Of a DNA stretch of 64,000 bases, positions 9,663 to 19,306 are shown piece after piece. The notes under the pieces are model-generated. The model was given only the letters and a program-made list of their open reading frames with translations. It did no database searches and was not told the DNA's origin. Every line of letters starts with the position of its first letter. Position 1 is the first letter of the stretch. A program made the translations under genes and the position numbers. This DNA comes from Pricia antarctica. Its GTDB lineage: Bacteria; Bacteroidota; Bacteroidia; Flavobacteriales; Flavobacteriaceae. Location: the NCBI RefSeq assembly GCF_900101815.1, contig NZ_FNAO01000005.1, positions 1 to 64,000 on the forward strand, read 5' to 3'.

Positions 9663-10247
9663 TCAGTGAAGTTCCTCATTGGATCGATCTGGCACATTGA
9701 TTATACTTGGTTTTTTCATCAAGGCGATGATATCACTTAACTCTCGGTCATTAAGTTGTGACACCCCTTTTCTGTAATAGAAATTAGCGAGCTCGTCTAT
9801 TCCGTGAATATATAGATCAAATTTGTAGTTCTCCAAGACCCAATTTAAACATTCCTTTTGCGTGGTTTCCTCTTCCAGCTTCCAAGCTAAAGTATAAGCC
9901 TTACGGTTCGATAACTTTGTACTGTCCGAATCTTGACGACTAAAATCTGAAATCATGGCAGCCAAGAGACTCGGACTTTTGGTGAAATCATTTGAAATCA
10001 ACCCTTTCCCTATCTGCTGATTCAAACTATAGGATAAAATTTTAGGATGTTCTTGTTCATACAATTGATAAAACGGTTCCGGCAATTCTTTTGCGAACTT
10101 TACTTTTGTCACAAATTCTGTCAACTCCTTTTCCGTCACAAAACTATCCCAACTATTTTTTAAATAATAGTAGGCCATAAAAGAACCGAAAACACCAATA
10201 ATAAGCGTCAAAATAATAAGTTTTAGCACCTTTTTTTTAAATGTCAT
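9663..10247 (-). CDS. Membrane-anchored protein of unknown function
   Basis: The protein has 194 residues with one N-terminal hydrophobic helix (about residues 8-28, LKLIILTLIIGVFGSFMAYYY) and a soluble, mostly helical part outside the membrane. The segment ELPEPFYQLYEQEHPK is faintly like the entry to small transglycosylase-like domains seen in flavobacteria, but no catalytic glutamate motif could be confirmed, so no function is assigned. It faces the VCBS-haem gene with only 7 bases between the stop codons and is divergent from the large VCBS gene at 10599. Confidence 0.6.
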   Translation of the reverse strand: MTFKKKVLKLIILTLIIGVFGSFMAYYYLKNSWDSFVTEKELTEFVTKVKFAKELPEPFYQLYEQEHPKILSYSLNQQIGKGLISNDFTKSPSLLAAMISDFSRQDSDSTKLSNRKAYTLAWKLEEETTQKECLNWVLENYKFDLYIHGIDELANFYYRKGVSQLNDRELSDIIALMKKPSIINVPDRSNEELH

Positions 10248-10598
10248 GTTGAGTAATTCAATTCTGGGATACGATGAGTTATTGGCGAAACGAATCTAAT
10301 TCTTTTACGGTAATCAACTGGACATTTCCCTAAAAAAATACTAAAATTTCTCTTGAAGAATGAGCATATAAATGCTTGGAAAGATAGTTCCTCGGCAGCG
10401 CATAGTGTTAAGTCGTTCGAGTTCGTCCTTTGGCTTGTCCGAAGATTCATCCAAAATTTCAGATTTAGTACATATATAAGGGCTTAGCATCGATGTTTAT
10501 TCTTTTTTAATCTAGAAAAACCAGTCCTATTAGCAACTATATGCTTAAACTTCGTACTTTGCAAGATGCCAATACTTTGATACTTTTAATTAGTTTTT
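10248..10598. other. Divergent intergenic region with a possible AraC-like fossil
   Basis: This gap holds the promoters of the flanking divergent genes. On the minus strand, the frame at 10244-10450 reads ...CAAEELSFQAF, CSFFKRNFSIF and GKCPVDYRKRIR. That loosely recalls the last helix-turn-helix of AraC-family regulators (FKR...P.DYRKR), but with deletions and insertions. It has no start context or upstream domain. It may be the tail of a long-dead regulator or chance. Confidence 0.25.
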
Positions 10599-13500
10599 AT
10601 GATTCTTTCAAAAATCTATTTCGAGGCGCGAACGCGATTTATGCTACTCGTTTTTCTTTCATTTCTATTCGGTTTCAATTCTTGTGATACTCGTAAAAAA
10701 AACAATGAAAATGCCGAGGATACTATCCAAAAGGAATATTTGTTTACATCAATCCCTTCCAGTGAAACAGGAATCAACTTTGTTAATACACTTGAGGAAA
10801 CAGAGAAGACCAACTACTACCAATACATGTACACATACATTGGTGCCGGAGTGGCAACTGGTGATATCAACAATGATGGTTTGGTGGATCTATATTTTAC
10901 TGCAAATTCTGGCCCTGACAAACTCTATTTGAATTTGGGCAACCTAAAGTTCAAGGATATAACGGAAGAATCGGGCATATTGCAGCTTTCGGGCTTCAAT
11001 ACAGGGGTAACCATGGCCGATGTGAATGGGGATGGTTTGCTGGACATTTACGTTTCTCGCGGGGGATGGCTTGATGAGGATGGCAAATTTGCCAATCTTC
11101 TCTATATAAACCAAGGCAACTTGAAATTTAAGGAAAATGCCCAGGAGTTGGGGCTTGCCGATGCCAATAGGACAATTCAAGCAACTTTTTTTGACTTTGA
11201 CCGAGATAATGATCTCGACGTTTATGTTTCAAATACGCCCGATATAACTGGTCGAACCCAGATATTAGACTTAGATAAGGTGCATAATGACCCAAAAACC
11301 TTAGCACTTAAGGGAAGTGATCGGTTTTATCAAAATGATGGGAAGGGACATTTTTCGGATATATCGGAAAAGGCCGGGCTACAAAATGATATAGGTTTTG
11401 GCCTAAACCCCCAAGTGGGCGATTTGAATAATGATGGTTGGCTAGACGTTTACGTGTGCAATGATTTTAACTATCCAGATTTGGCGTATATCAATAATGG
11501 AGATGGCACATTTGAGGAGTCTAGGGACAAAATGTTCAAACACATGTCTTTCAATAGTATGGGAAGCGACATAGCGGATATGGATAACGATGGGTATCTT
11601 GATCTTATTACCCTTGACATGAACCCTGAAGACTATAAAAGAGCTAAGTTGAACATGGGAATGATGCCGCTTAGCCAATTTGAGATGATGGTCGATCAAG
11701 GCTATCATCATCAATATGTTCACAACATGTTGCAAATGAATAATGGTAATGGCACTTTTAGTGAAATTTCTAAAATGGCAGGTATGGCGGATACGGATTG
11801 GTCATGGGCCGTGCTCGCTGCCGACTTTGACTTAGACGGTCTTAACGACCTGTTCATCACCAATGGTATTTTTAGGGATGTAATGAACCGTGATGTCATT
11901 GATAATACAATGGACATTCTCCGCGCTAGAGGCAGAAAACCGACCGATGAAGATTTTCTAGAATTCACCAAGATGTTGCCCAAGCAAAAATTAAAGAATT
12001 ATTTGTTCAAGAATAACGGCAATCGCACATTCAACAACAGTACAGATGATTGGGCAAACCTCGAGCCTACACTTTCAAATGGTGCAACGTATGCAGATTT
12101 GGACAATGACGGTGACCTTGAAATAATTGTCAATAACATAAACGAACTAGCGACCGTATTAAAGAACAATGCTATTGAACATGGCCAAGGAAGTTTTATC
12201 AAAATAGACCTGAATGGTCCGCTACAAAACAAATTCGGTGTAGGTTCCAAAGTCACTCTTAACTACGAAGATGGCTCTGTACAAACCAAACAACTAATAA
12301 GTACGCGTGGCTTTTTATCCTCCGTTTCCAACTCATTGCATTTTGGTCTTGTAAAAAATAGTACCCCAACAAAAATAACGGTTGAATGGCCAGATAGTAG
12401 CATACGGGAATATACTAACTTTAAGATCAATCAATCCATTCGTATTGACTATAATGAAGGAAAGCCCCCTTCAGCACAAAAAAAAGAAGTTGATCAACCA
12501 CTGTTCATAAAAGAACCTTTTGAATTCTCACATGAAGATGCTTACTTCAATGATTTTGATTTACAATTATTATTGCCCCACAAGCTTTCACAAACGGGTC
12601 CGGGATTAGCGGTTGCAGACGTTGATAATGATGGGGATCAGGAGATTTATCTTGGTGGTGGACTCGACCATCCCGGTCAACTGATCGGGTTAAACGACAA
12701 TGGTGCTACGTTAAGGCCTTCTGTAGCTTTTGATACAGATAAAATGTACGAGGATCAAGGAGCCTGTTTCTTTGATGCGGACGGAGATGGTGATCAAGAT
12801 CTTTATGTTGTAAGCGGTAGCTATGAGATTTATCAAAATACCGAATTACTACAAGATCGGTTGTACTTAAATGATGGTAAGGGCAATTTTACGAAATCTA
12901 AAAATGGATTGCCCGAAATAGCTTCCTCCGGCTCTACCGTTATTTCGGGCGACTATGACAATGATGGGGATATTGATCTCTTTGTTGGAGGGCGGGTCAT
13001 TTCAGGAAAATATCCATATGCACCTACTAGCTTTATTTTACGTAACGATAACGGCAGATTTTCAATGTTGGATAAAGCTTCGGCACCCGAATTAGAAAAA
13101 GTTGGCATGATAACCGATGCACAATGGGTAGACATGAATAGTGATGGCATGTTGGATTTAGTGGTAACAGGGGAATGGATGGGTATACAACTATTCCTTA
13201 ATAAGGCAGGAATTTTCGAAAAAAGCAATCAATTTGAGAACTTGTCTAACACAAAGGGTTGGTGGAACCGTCTCCTTGTGGTTGACATAGACCAAGATGG
13301 CGACCTGGACATAATAGCTGGTAACTTGGGCTTGAACCATAAACTAAAGGCAAGCGAGGAAGACCCATTGATGGTTTATGCAGATGATTTTGATCAGAAC
13401 GGTTCAATAGACATCATTCTAGCAAAGAACATTAATGGCAAGGTAGTGCCTGTCAGGGGAAAGGTTTGTTTGGCCAGCCAAATGCCCTATTTAGTAAATA

Positions 13501-13970
13501 GAATCGATACCCATGAACAATTCGCCAATATGAGTTTAAAGGAAATCCTAGGTCCCAAAATTGAAAATGCGCTGTCTTACGAAGCAACAGAATTTCGATC
13601 GGGTATTTTCATTAATAATGGGGAAGATTCCTTTTCATTTCAAGCTTTCGAAAATTCGGTACAACAATCGCCCATTAATAGCATTGTTTTTGATGACCTT
13701 GATGGAGATAGAAATAATGATTTACTTTTGGCAGGTAACAACTACCAATCCGAAATAGAAACTACACGGGCAGATGCCGGTATCGGATGTTTTTTAAAGG
13801 GTAACGGCAAAGGCAATTTTTTAAATATTCCCACATGGAAATCCGGTTTTTTTGCTGATAAGGATGTTCGCAACATGGCACTTGTGAAATCTAAGAACGG
13901 AAAACTAATTTTCGTTGCCAATAATAATGGTAAACAAGACCTATTCAGGGTCGAACAAGGAAAAAAATAA
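10599..13970 (+). CDS. Large VCBS/FG-GAP repeat lipoprotein with ASPIC/UnbV domain (CRTAC1-like)
   Basis: The protein has 1123 residues. A lipoprotein signal ends in GFNSC near residue 29. Many DxNxDGxxD calcium-binding repeats follow (for example DINNDGLVDLYF, DVNGDGLLDIYV, DLNNDGWLDVYV, DMDNDGYLDLIT) in two blocks. Between them, about residues 545-620, lies an ASPIC/UnbV segment (GVGSKVTLNY, STRGFLSSVSNSLHFGL, VEWPDSS). This architecture is widespread in marine Bacteroidota, often near susCD, and is thought to be surface-exposed adhesion or scaffold material; a defined enzymatic role is not established. The next gene starts 3 bases after its stop, so the two are likely cotranscribed. Confidence 0.85.
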   Translation: MILSKIYFEARTRFMLLVFLSFLFGFNSCDTRKKNNENAEDTIQKEYLFTSIPSSETGINFVNTLEETEKTNYYQYMYTYIGAGVATGDINNDGLVDLYFTANSGPDKLYLNLGNLKFKDITEESGILQLSGFNTGVTMADVNGDGLLDIYVSRGGWLDEDGKFANLLYINQGNLKFKENAQELGLADANRTIQATFFDFDRDNDLDVYVSNTPDITGRTQILDLDKVHNDPKTLALKGSDRFYQNDGKGHFSDISEKAGLQNDIGFGLNPQVGDLNNDGWLDVYVCNDFNYPDLAYINNGDGTFEESRDKMFKHMSFNSMGSDIADMDNDGYLDLITLDMNPEDYKRAKLNMGMMPLSQFEMMVDQGYHHQYVHNMLQMNNGNGTFSEISKMAGMADTDWSWAVLAADFDLDGLNDLFITNGIFRDVMNRDVIDNTMDILRARGRKPTDEDFLEFTKMLPKQKLKNYLFKNNGNRTFNNSTDDWANLEPTLSNGATYADLDNDGDLEIIVNNINELATVLKNNAIEHGQGSFIKIDLNGPLQNKFGVGSKVTLNYEDGSVQTKQLISTRGFLSSVSNSLHFGLVKNSTPTKITVEWPDSSIREYTNFKINQSIRIDYNEGKPPSAQKKEVDQPLFIKEPFEFSHEDAYFNDFDLQLLLPHKLSQTGPGLAVADVDNDGDQEIYLGGGLDHPGQLIGLNDNGATLRPSVAFDTDKMYEDQGACFFDADGDGDQDLYVVSGSYEIYQNTELLQDRLYLNDGKGNFTKSKNGLPEIASSGSTVISGDYDNDGDIDLFVGGRVISGKYPYAPTSFILRNDNGRFSMLDKASAPELEKVGMITDAQWVDMNSDGMLDLVVTGEWMGIQLFLNKAGIFEKSNQFENLSNTKGWWNRLLVVDIDQDGDLDIIAGNLGLNHKLKASEEDPLMVYADDFDQNGSIDIILAKNINGKVVPVRGKVCLASQMPYLVNRIDTHEQFANMSLKEILGPKIENALSYEATEFRSGIFINNGEDSFSFQAFENSVQQSPINSIVFDDLDGDRNNDLLLAGNNYQSEIETTRADAGIGCFLKGNGKGNFLNIPTWKSGFFADKDVRNMALVKSKNGKLIFVANNNGKQDLFRVEQGKK

Positions 13971-13973
13971 TCG

Positions 13974-15620
13974 ATGTTGCCGCAGGAAAAAAAGCCATCC
14001 TATTTTTTCAACTATCTGGTCGTACCACTGTTTTACATAGCCATACTGCAAGCTCAGGTTACGCCAGAGAAAGGAAACAACTCAACGGCTGAGCAACTCT
14101 ACAACGCTGCTCAAAAAATACGGTTTCAAAATCCCGATAGCTCCTTGGTACTTTTTGAAAAAGCGCACAAAGGCTTTTTAAATAGCGGCGATACGTTGCG
14201 AGCTGTAAAAGCCTTATTGGAAATGCCCTATCATAATGGCCAACGTGTCGCTTATGACAAATCGTATGACAACTTATGGCACGCTCTTTTTTTAGCGGAT
14301 GACATAAAGGATGAAAAATTAAAGGCACAGATATATCAACACCTTGGAAGACTTTATAGCTATTTTAAAAGAAAGGATGAAGCTTTTAAGTATCTTGAAG
14401 CTGCACTGAAAATAAATAAAAGTCTGGTTAAAAAAGGGTTGTTGAACAAAGCCCTGTTAACCCATGACTATTATTTGATGTGCGCTACGTATAGGGAACT
14501 TGGAGAACCGGAACTAGGGAAGATATATCTTGACAGTTGTTTTATGACCTACGATAAGACTGCCATCCCAAATGATTTGCGGTATCTGCAATTTGAAAAA
14601 GCCTTTATCCTATCAAAGGAGAAAAAAGGTGACAAGGCTCTGCAATTGTTGCAGACCGTTGAACCTTGGTTTCAAGAGAACCGTCCTTCCTACTTAGTGC
14701 TTGTATACGCCCAATGGGGAGATACCTATCGCGACCTATCCGATCTGCAAAAAAGTGAGGAATACTATAAAAAAGCTTTGGAAATTTCGGATAGATATAA
14801 TAGCCATTTGGATTTTTCAATACTGGTCCATGAAAAACTGGCGGATATATATGTTAAGAAGGGGGATTATAAAAAGGCATTTGCAAGTCAGCACATCGCA
14901 AAAGAACTGGATGCCCAGTTTTTTGATAGCAGAAGCTCAATCAACCGGCCCTTATTGGAAATAAAGGATGAATTTAGGCTTGAAAGGGAAAAACAGGAAA
15001 AAATAGTGCAAAAACAGCGTTTGGAGCAGTTGGAGCAGGAGGAAAAGATTTCCTTTTTACAACGGATCATCTTATTGGGATCACTCCTTTTTTTGATCCT
15101 AATTGGATCGATTTATTTCAGGTTTATCCGCTCCAAACATAGGGCAGAAAAACAGTTGATCCGACGAAATAAGGAATTGGAAATACAAAAGGCCAAAGAG
15201 CTGTTGGAACTAAAAAACAAAGAACTGGCCACATTTGCCCTACAACTGGTCGAGAAAGATGAATTTTTAAGGAATATGAAGCAAAAATTACAAGCACTGA
15301 AAGGTAATGTTGAAACCTCAGAAATCAAAAAGGTTCTAAAATCCATCTCCATAAGTAATGCCAATAACTGGGAAGAATTCAAATTAAGGTTCACCGCGGT
15401 CAACGAAAAATTCTACAATACGGTCACCTCAAAATATCCCAATCTTAGTCAATCCGATCAGAGAATTTGTGCATTGATCAAATTGAATTTCTCCAGTAAG
15501 GAAATGGCCAGGCTTCTAGGTATTTCGGTAGAATCGGTACACACAACTCGCTATAGACTCCGAAAAAAAATGGGTCTTGATAGAAGTGTCAATTTAGAAG
15601 ATTTTATTGCCGAACTTTAA
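13974..15620 (+). CDS. TPR sensor with transmembrane helix and C-terminal LuxR-type HTH
   Basis: The protein has 548 residues. An N-terminal signal or anchor is followed by several tetratricopeptide repeats (about 30-340), a transmembrane helix near 363-385 (IILLGSLLFLILIGSIYFRF), a coiled coil rich in E, K and L, and a C-terminal helix-turn-helix of LuxR/GerE type: LSQSDQRICALIKLNFSSKE, MARLLGISVESVHTTRYRLR. This is a common Bacteroidota one-component regulator with a periplasmic TPR part and a cytoplasmic DNA-binding end. It follows the VCBS gene with a 3-base gap and precedes the GH117 module, which it could regulate. That link is inferred from position only. Confidence 0.85.
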   Translation: MLPQEKKPSYFFNYLVVPLFYIAILQAQVTPEKGNNSTAEQLYNAAQKIRFQNPDSSLVLFEKAHKGFLNSGDTLRAVKALLEMPYHNGQRVAYDKSYDNLWHALFLADDIKDEKLKAQIYQHLGRLYSYFKRKDEAFKYLEAALKINKSLVKKGLLNKALLTHDYYLMCATYRELGEPELGKIYLDSCFMTYDKTAIPNDLRYLQFEKAFILSKEKKGDKALQLLQTVEPWFQENRPSYLVLVYAQWGDTYRDLSDLQKSEEYYKKALEISDRYNSHLDFSILVHEKLADIYVKKGDYKKAFASQHIAKELDAQFFDSRSSINRPLLEIKDEFRLEREKQEKIVQKQRLEQLEQEEKISFLQRIILLGSLLFLILIGSIYFRFIRSKHRAEKQLIRRNKELEIQKAKELLELKNKELATFALQLVEKDEFLRNMKQKLQALKGNVETSEIKKVLKSISISNANNWEEFKLRFTAVNEKFYNTVTSKYPNLSQSDQRICALIKLNFSSKEMARLLGISVESVHTTRYRLRKKMGLDRSVNLEDFIAEL

Positions 15621-15629
15621 GAATATTTG

Positions 15630-15700
15630 TTGTCTAGTATTTGTCTAGTACAATGTACAACGCGATAATTTCAATTCTCCTATTTTAGAGTTTGTAAAAA
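15630..15700 (+). promoter_or_regulatory. Putative operator and promoter of the first GH117 gene
   Basis: Two tandem copies of TTGTCTAGTA occur at 15630-15639 and 15641-15650, an 11-base period, so both face the same side of the helix. About 40 bases downstream is TTTG (15691-15694) followed by TAAAAA, a plausible -7 box, and the GH117 start codon lies at 15754. The site differs from the GGTTAAAAT operator of the carrageenan-side genes, suggesting a separate regulator for this module. Confidence 0.5.
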
Positions 15701-15753
15701 ACAAAGTTCCTTAAAAAACAGATTTTACACCTTGACAAACAACCTGCCGAACA

Positions 15754-16986
15754 ATGAAAACAACTAAACCTCTATTTAATCTATTCTTGATAATTACAAT
15801 AATAGCATGTAATTCCACCCCCTCCCCAGAAGAAAATATAAAACCTATGTCTGACGAACAAGAGCCTATTATTACCGATGAACAGTTAAATTATTTGGGC
15901 ATAACCGACAAGAATCATCTGAGCGCCGCCTCAAAAAGAGCGTTGCAGTGGCCCACCGATCTGGGTAACGAATGGTTCATTCAGTTTAGCGACTTGCAGC
16001 CGCTTAAAGGCGATTTTGCCTATGAGGAAGGTGTTGTACGCAGGGACCCTAGTGCCATGATCAAAGAAAAGGGTAAGTATTATGTATGGTATTCAAAAAG
16101 CACTGGGCCAACCCAAGGGTTTGGCGGTGATATTGAAAAAGACAAGGTGTTTCCATGGGACCGTTGTGATATCTGGTATGCAACCTCGGAAGATGGATGG
16201 ACATGGAAGGAAGAAGGTCTTGCCGTTGCACGTGGCAAAAAAGGGGAATACGACGATCGCTCCGTTTTTACCGTCGAGATCATGAAGTGGGACGATATAT
16301 ACTACCTCTGTTACCAAACCGTAAAATCACCTTACAATGTGAGGGTAAAGAACCAAGTTGGTCTGGCATGGTCCGATTCTCCCAATGGCCCATGGACCAA
16401 GAGCAAGGAACCTATCTTAAGTCCCGCGGATAACGGGGTCTGGAAAGGTGAAGAGCAGAACCGTTTTATGGTAGAGAAAAAAGGCGATTTTGATAGCCAT
16501 AAGGTACATGACCCTTGCATCCTCCCATATAAGGGTAAATTTTATCTGTATTACAAAGGTGAACAAATGGGCGAGGAAATTACTTTCGGTGGCAGACAGA
16601 TCCGTCATGGCGTGGCCATCGCCGACAACCCGAAAGGACCTTATGTTAAATCCCCCTATAACCCTATCAGTAACAGTGGCCATGAAATTTGTGTATGGCC
16701 TTATAACGGGGGTATCGCCTCTTTGATCACAACCGACGGGCCCGAAAAGAACACCATTCAATGGGCCCCTGACGGTATCAATTTTGAAATTATGTCAGTC
16801 ATACCCGGGGTGAGTGCCCATGCGATTGGATTAAACAGAGCTGCCGATACGGAAAAAGAACCCACAGAAATTCTTCGTTGGGGGCTTTCACATATTTACA
16901 ATAATTACGACTATCAAAGCATCATGCGTTTTTCTTCGGAAAGGAAGACATCCCATGCGGCGAAAGGAGAATCCTCAAAAAAATAA
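15754..16986 (+). CDS. GH117 alpha-1,3-(3,6-anhydro)-L-galactosidase, lipoprotein
   Basis: The protein has 410 residues with a lipoprotein signal (IIAC, Cys19), so it is membrane-anchored. The rest matches glycoside hydrolase family 117, the five-bladed propellers that release 3,6-anhydro-L-galactose from the non-reducing end of neoagaro-oligosaccharides. Family marks are [53 protein letters not shown] and [14 protein letters not shown]. The residues expected to act in catalysis are present: Asp98 (RRDPS), Asp253 (VHDPC) and His310 (SGHE). It is the first gene of the L-anhydrogalactose module and is followed at 18 bases by a dehydrogenase gene and then a second GH117. Confidence 0.93.
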   Translation: MKTTKPLFNLFLIITIIACNSTPSPEENIKPMSDEQEPIITDEQLNYLGITDKNHLSAASKRALQWPTDLGNEWFIQFSDLQPLKGDFAYEEGVVRRDPSAMIKEKGKYYVWYSKSTGPTQGFGGDIEKDKVFPWDRCDIWYATSEDGWTWKEEGLAVARGKKGEYDDRSVFTVEIMKWDDIYYLCYQTVKSPYNVRVKNQVGLAWSDSPNGPWTKSKEPILSPADNGVWKGEEQNRFMVEKKGDFDSHKVHDPCILPYKGKFYLYYKGEQMGEEITFGGRQIRHGVAIADNPKGPYVKSPYNPISNSGHEICVWPYNGGIASLITTDGPEKNTIQWAPDGINFEIMSVIPGVSAHAIGLNRAADTEKEPTEILRWGLSHIYNNYDYQSIMRFSSERKTSHAAKGESSKK

Positions 16987-17004
16987 TTAACGAAAATACA
17001 ACAA

Positions 17005-18021
17005 ATGAAAGCAACTATTTACGAAGGAAATAAAACATTTTCGGTTATCCATAAAGAGGTAGAAGCCCCAGCAAAAGGCGAGGTACGAATCAAAGTAGCC
17101 TACTCGGGCGTATGTGGCACCGACGTGCATATATACCACGGAATGATGGACAAACGCGTCAGCATACCGGTAACCATCGGCCATGAAATGTCGGGTACCA
17201 TCGACGCCATTGGGGAAGGTGTCTCAGGCTTTGCAATAGGTGAAAAAATAGTGGTACGTCCTTTGGATGACCGAGGTGTCAAACCCTCGGACAAAGGCTT
17301 CAACCACATCTGTGAAGACTTAAAGTTTATTGGTATCGATAGCCCTGGATCCATGCAACAATATTGGAATGTTCCTTCCTTTGTACTGCATAAATTGAGA
17401 CCGGAGACCGATTTAAAATTGGCTGCCCTAATAGAGCCTTTATCCGTAGCGGTTCACGATGTAAGGAGGGGCGAATTGAAGGCCGGTGAAACCGCCGTAG
17501 TATTGGGTGGTGGACCCATAGGTCTATTAGTAGCTATGGTCGCCAAGGAGACAGGGGCCAACGTTATCGTCTCCGAAGTCAACGAAAAACGAATTAAAAA
17601 AGCGAATGAATTAGGATTGAATGCCGTTAACCCGACGAAAATCGATTTGGTCAAGTACGTAATAGAACAGACCGAAGGTCGCCGGGCCGATGTAGTATTT
17701 GAAGTGGCGGGCGTGCAGCCCGCGCTCGACGTGATGTGCGAAGTGGCGGGCATCAGGGGGCGAATCGTAATGGTGGCCATCCACGGACAGAAAAAAGAAA
17801 TAGATCTTTTTAAATTTTTCTGGAAAGAACTAAAACTCATTGGGGCACGCGTCTACGAAAAAGAGGACTATGAAAAAGCGATAGCCCTTATCACCGCGAA
17901 CGAACTGCCTTTTGAAGAAATGATAACCGACGTTCAGCCTTTGAGCAATATTCAACAAGTATTCGAGAATATCGATAAGAATCCTGATGGCATGAAAGTA
18001 CTTATGGATTGTCAATCTTAA
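17005..18021 (+). CDS. Zinc-type medium-chain dehydrogenase, possible 2-keto-3-deoxy-L-galactonate 5-dehydrogenase
   Basis: The protein has 338 residues of the medium-chain dehydrogenase family. It shows the catalytic zinc motif GVCGTDVHIYHG, the GHE motif (TIGHEMSG) and the nucleotide-binding loop GGGPIGLL. Where most relatives carry four cysteines for a structural zinc, this protein reads RPLDDRGVKPSDKGFNHICE with only one cysteine, so that zinc has been lost. It is flanked by two GH117 genes and lies upstream of a KduD-like gene. In the known L-anhydrogalactose pathway, L-KDGal is oxidised at C5 and the diketo product is then reduced to KDG, and this enzyme fits the first of those steps. 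The family is certain; the substrate is inferred. Confidence 0.8.
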   Translation: MKATIYEGNKTFSVIHKEVEAPAKGEVRIKVAYSGVCGTDVHIYHGMMDKRVSIPVTIGHEMSGTIDAIGEGVSGFAIGEKIVVRPLDDRGVKPSDKGFNHICEDLKFIGIDSPGSMQQYWNVPSFVLHKLRPETDLKLAALIEPLSVAVHDVRRGELKAGETAVVLGGGPIGLLVAMVAKETGANVIVSEVNEKRIKKANELGLNAVNPTKIDLVKYVIEQTEGRRADVVFEVAGVQPALDVMCEVAGIRGRIVMVAIHGQKKEIDLFKFFWKELKLIGARVYEKEDYEKAIALITANELPFEEMITDVQPLSNIQQVFENIDKNPDGMKVLMDCQS

Positions 18022-18042
18022 AACCGAAAAAAGTAAATCCTA

Positions 18043-19233
18043 GTGATAAAAAAGTCAGTTGTAGCATTTGCCATGGCCCTTATTGTTCTAGCCTCCTGTA
18101 AGACTTCCGAAGAAAAAAAAGAAGTCGTTGCAGGCGAACCAGCTATTTCTGAGGCCCTAATCAAAAAATTAGGTATATCAAATAAGGATAGTTTAAGCGC
18201 GGCCTCCAAAAGGGCCATTACCATGGGTTACGATGTCGGTCCCCAATGGTGGACAAGCTTCCGAATTACCGATATAAAAGGGAATTTGGGCTACGAAGAA
18301 GGTGTAATCAAAAGGGATCCGAGCGCGGTTATTCAAGTAGACGGCACGCATTATGTGTTTTACAGCAAAAGTTTCGGGGAATCTTTAGGTTTCGACACGG
18401 GAGATCCCTCTAAAAAAGTTTTTCCTTGGGACCTGTCAGAGGTATGGTGCGCCAAATCAACTGATGGAATTACCTGGAACGATGTAGGTCTGGCAGTAGG
18501 TCGGGGCGAACCCGGATCGTACGATGACCGTGCAGTATTCACCCCAGAAGTTCTAGCGCACGAGGGAAAATATTATTTGGTCTATCAGACCGTAAAGGCA
18601 CCGTATTCCAATCGGGTGAAAAATCAAGTGGGCATGGCCATTGCCGATTCCCCAGAAGGACCATGGAAAAAATTGGAGGCCCCTATCCTATCACCTTCCG
18701 ATACGGGTGCTTGGCAAGGGGAGGAAGACAACAGATTTAAGGTGTCCGAAAAGGGTGATTTCGATAGCCATAAGGTCCATGACCCTTGTTTAATGTTCTA
18801 CAGGAACAAATTCTATCTCTATTACAAAGGGGAACGTATGGGCGAAGAGCATTTTTTGGGAGGCCGAGAAATTAAATGGGGCGTGGCCATTGCTGACAGT
18901 ATTCAAGGGCCATACAAAAAATCTCCCTACAATCCGGTGACAAATAGCGGCCATGAAGTCTGTGTCTGGCCCTATAATGGGGGAATGGCAGCAATGCTGA
19001 CTTCCGACGGGCCCGAGAACAATACCATACAATGGTCGCCCGACGGAATCAATTTCGAAATAAAATCACATATTGGCGGTCGTACAAACCCACCTCATGC
19101 AGCTGGTCTAGTACGGTCGTTGGATACTGCGAAAAGTCCGCTTGCGGCTATAGAATGGGGACTTTGTTTCGACCATAAAAATGGATGGGATTACATCAAG
19201 AGATTTGAAACCTATGTCAAAAATGCAGATTAA
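18043..19233 (+). CDS. GH117 alpha-1,3-(3,6-anhydro)-L-galactosidase, second copy, lipoprotein
   Basis: The protein has 396 residues and starts with GTG at 18043; the signal [19 protein letters not shown] ends in a lipobox. It belongs to GH117, with Asp92 (KRDPS), Asp247 (VHDPC) and His304 (SGHE) in the expected places and the same [12 protein letters not shown] and WPYNGG blocks. It clearly shares ancestry with the copy at 15754 but differs in loops: [15 protein letters not shown] here, against GGDIEKDKVFPWD there. The gap to the preceding dehydrogenase is 21 bases, so these are one operon. Two GH117 subtypes side by side may handle different substitution patterns of the galactan. Confidence 0.93.
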   Translation: MIKKSVVAFAMALIVLASCKTSEEKKEVVAGEPAISEALIKKLGISNKDSLSAASKRAITMGYDVGPQWWTSFRITDIKGNLGYEEGVIKRDPSAVIQVDGTHYVFYSKSFGESLGFDTGDPSKKVFPWDLSEVWCAKSTDGITWNDVGLAVGRGEPGSYDDRAVFTPEVLAHEGKYYLVYQTVKAPYSNRVKNQVGMAIADSPEGPWKKLEAPILSPSDTGAWQGEEDNRFKVSEKGDFDSHKVHDPCLMFYRNKFYLYYKGERMGEEHFLGGREIKWGVAIADSIQGPYKKSPYNPVTNSGHEVCVWPYNGGMAAMLTSDGPENNTIQWSPDGINFEIKSHIGGRTNPPHAAGLVRSLDTAKSPLAAIEWGLCFDHKNGWDYIKRFETYVKNAD

Positions 19234-19267
19234 CACTTGAATATGAACAACGTAAAATAAATTAACA

Positions 19268-19289
19268 GATTTCCGTTAGAGCGGAAATC
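19268..19289 (+). promoter_or_regulatory. Perfect hairpin or dyad just before the KduD-like gene
   Basis: GATTTCCG (19268-19275) and CGGAAATC (19282-19289) form a perfect 8-base inverted repeat around a 6-base loop, 17 bases before the ATG at 19307. There is no T-run after it, so an operator or a message-processing hairpin is more likely than a terminator. Confidence 0.5.
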
Positions 19290-19306
19290 ACATAAACAAT
19301 ACTTCA

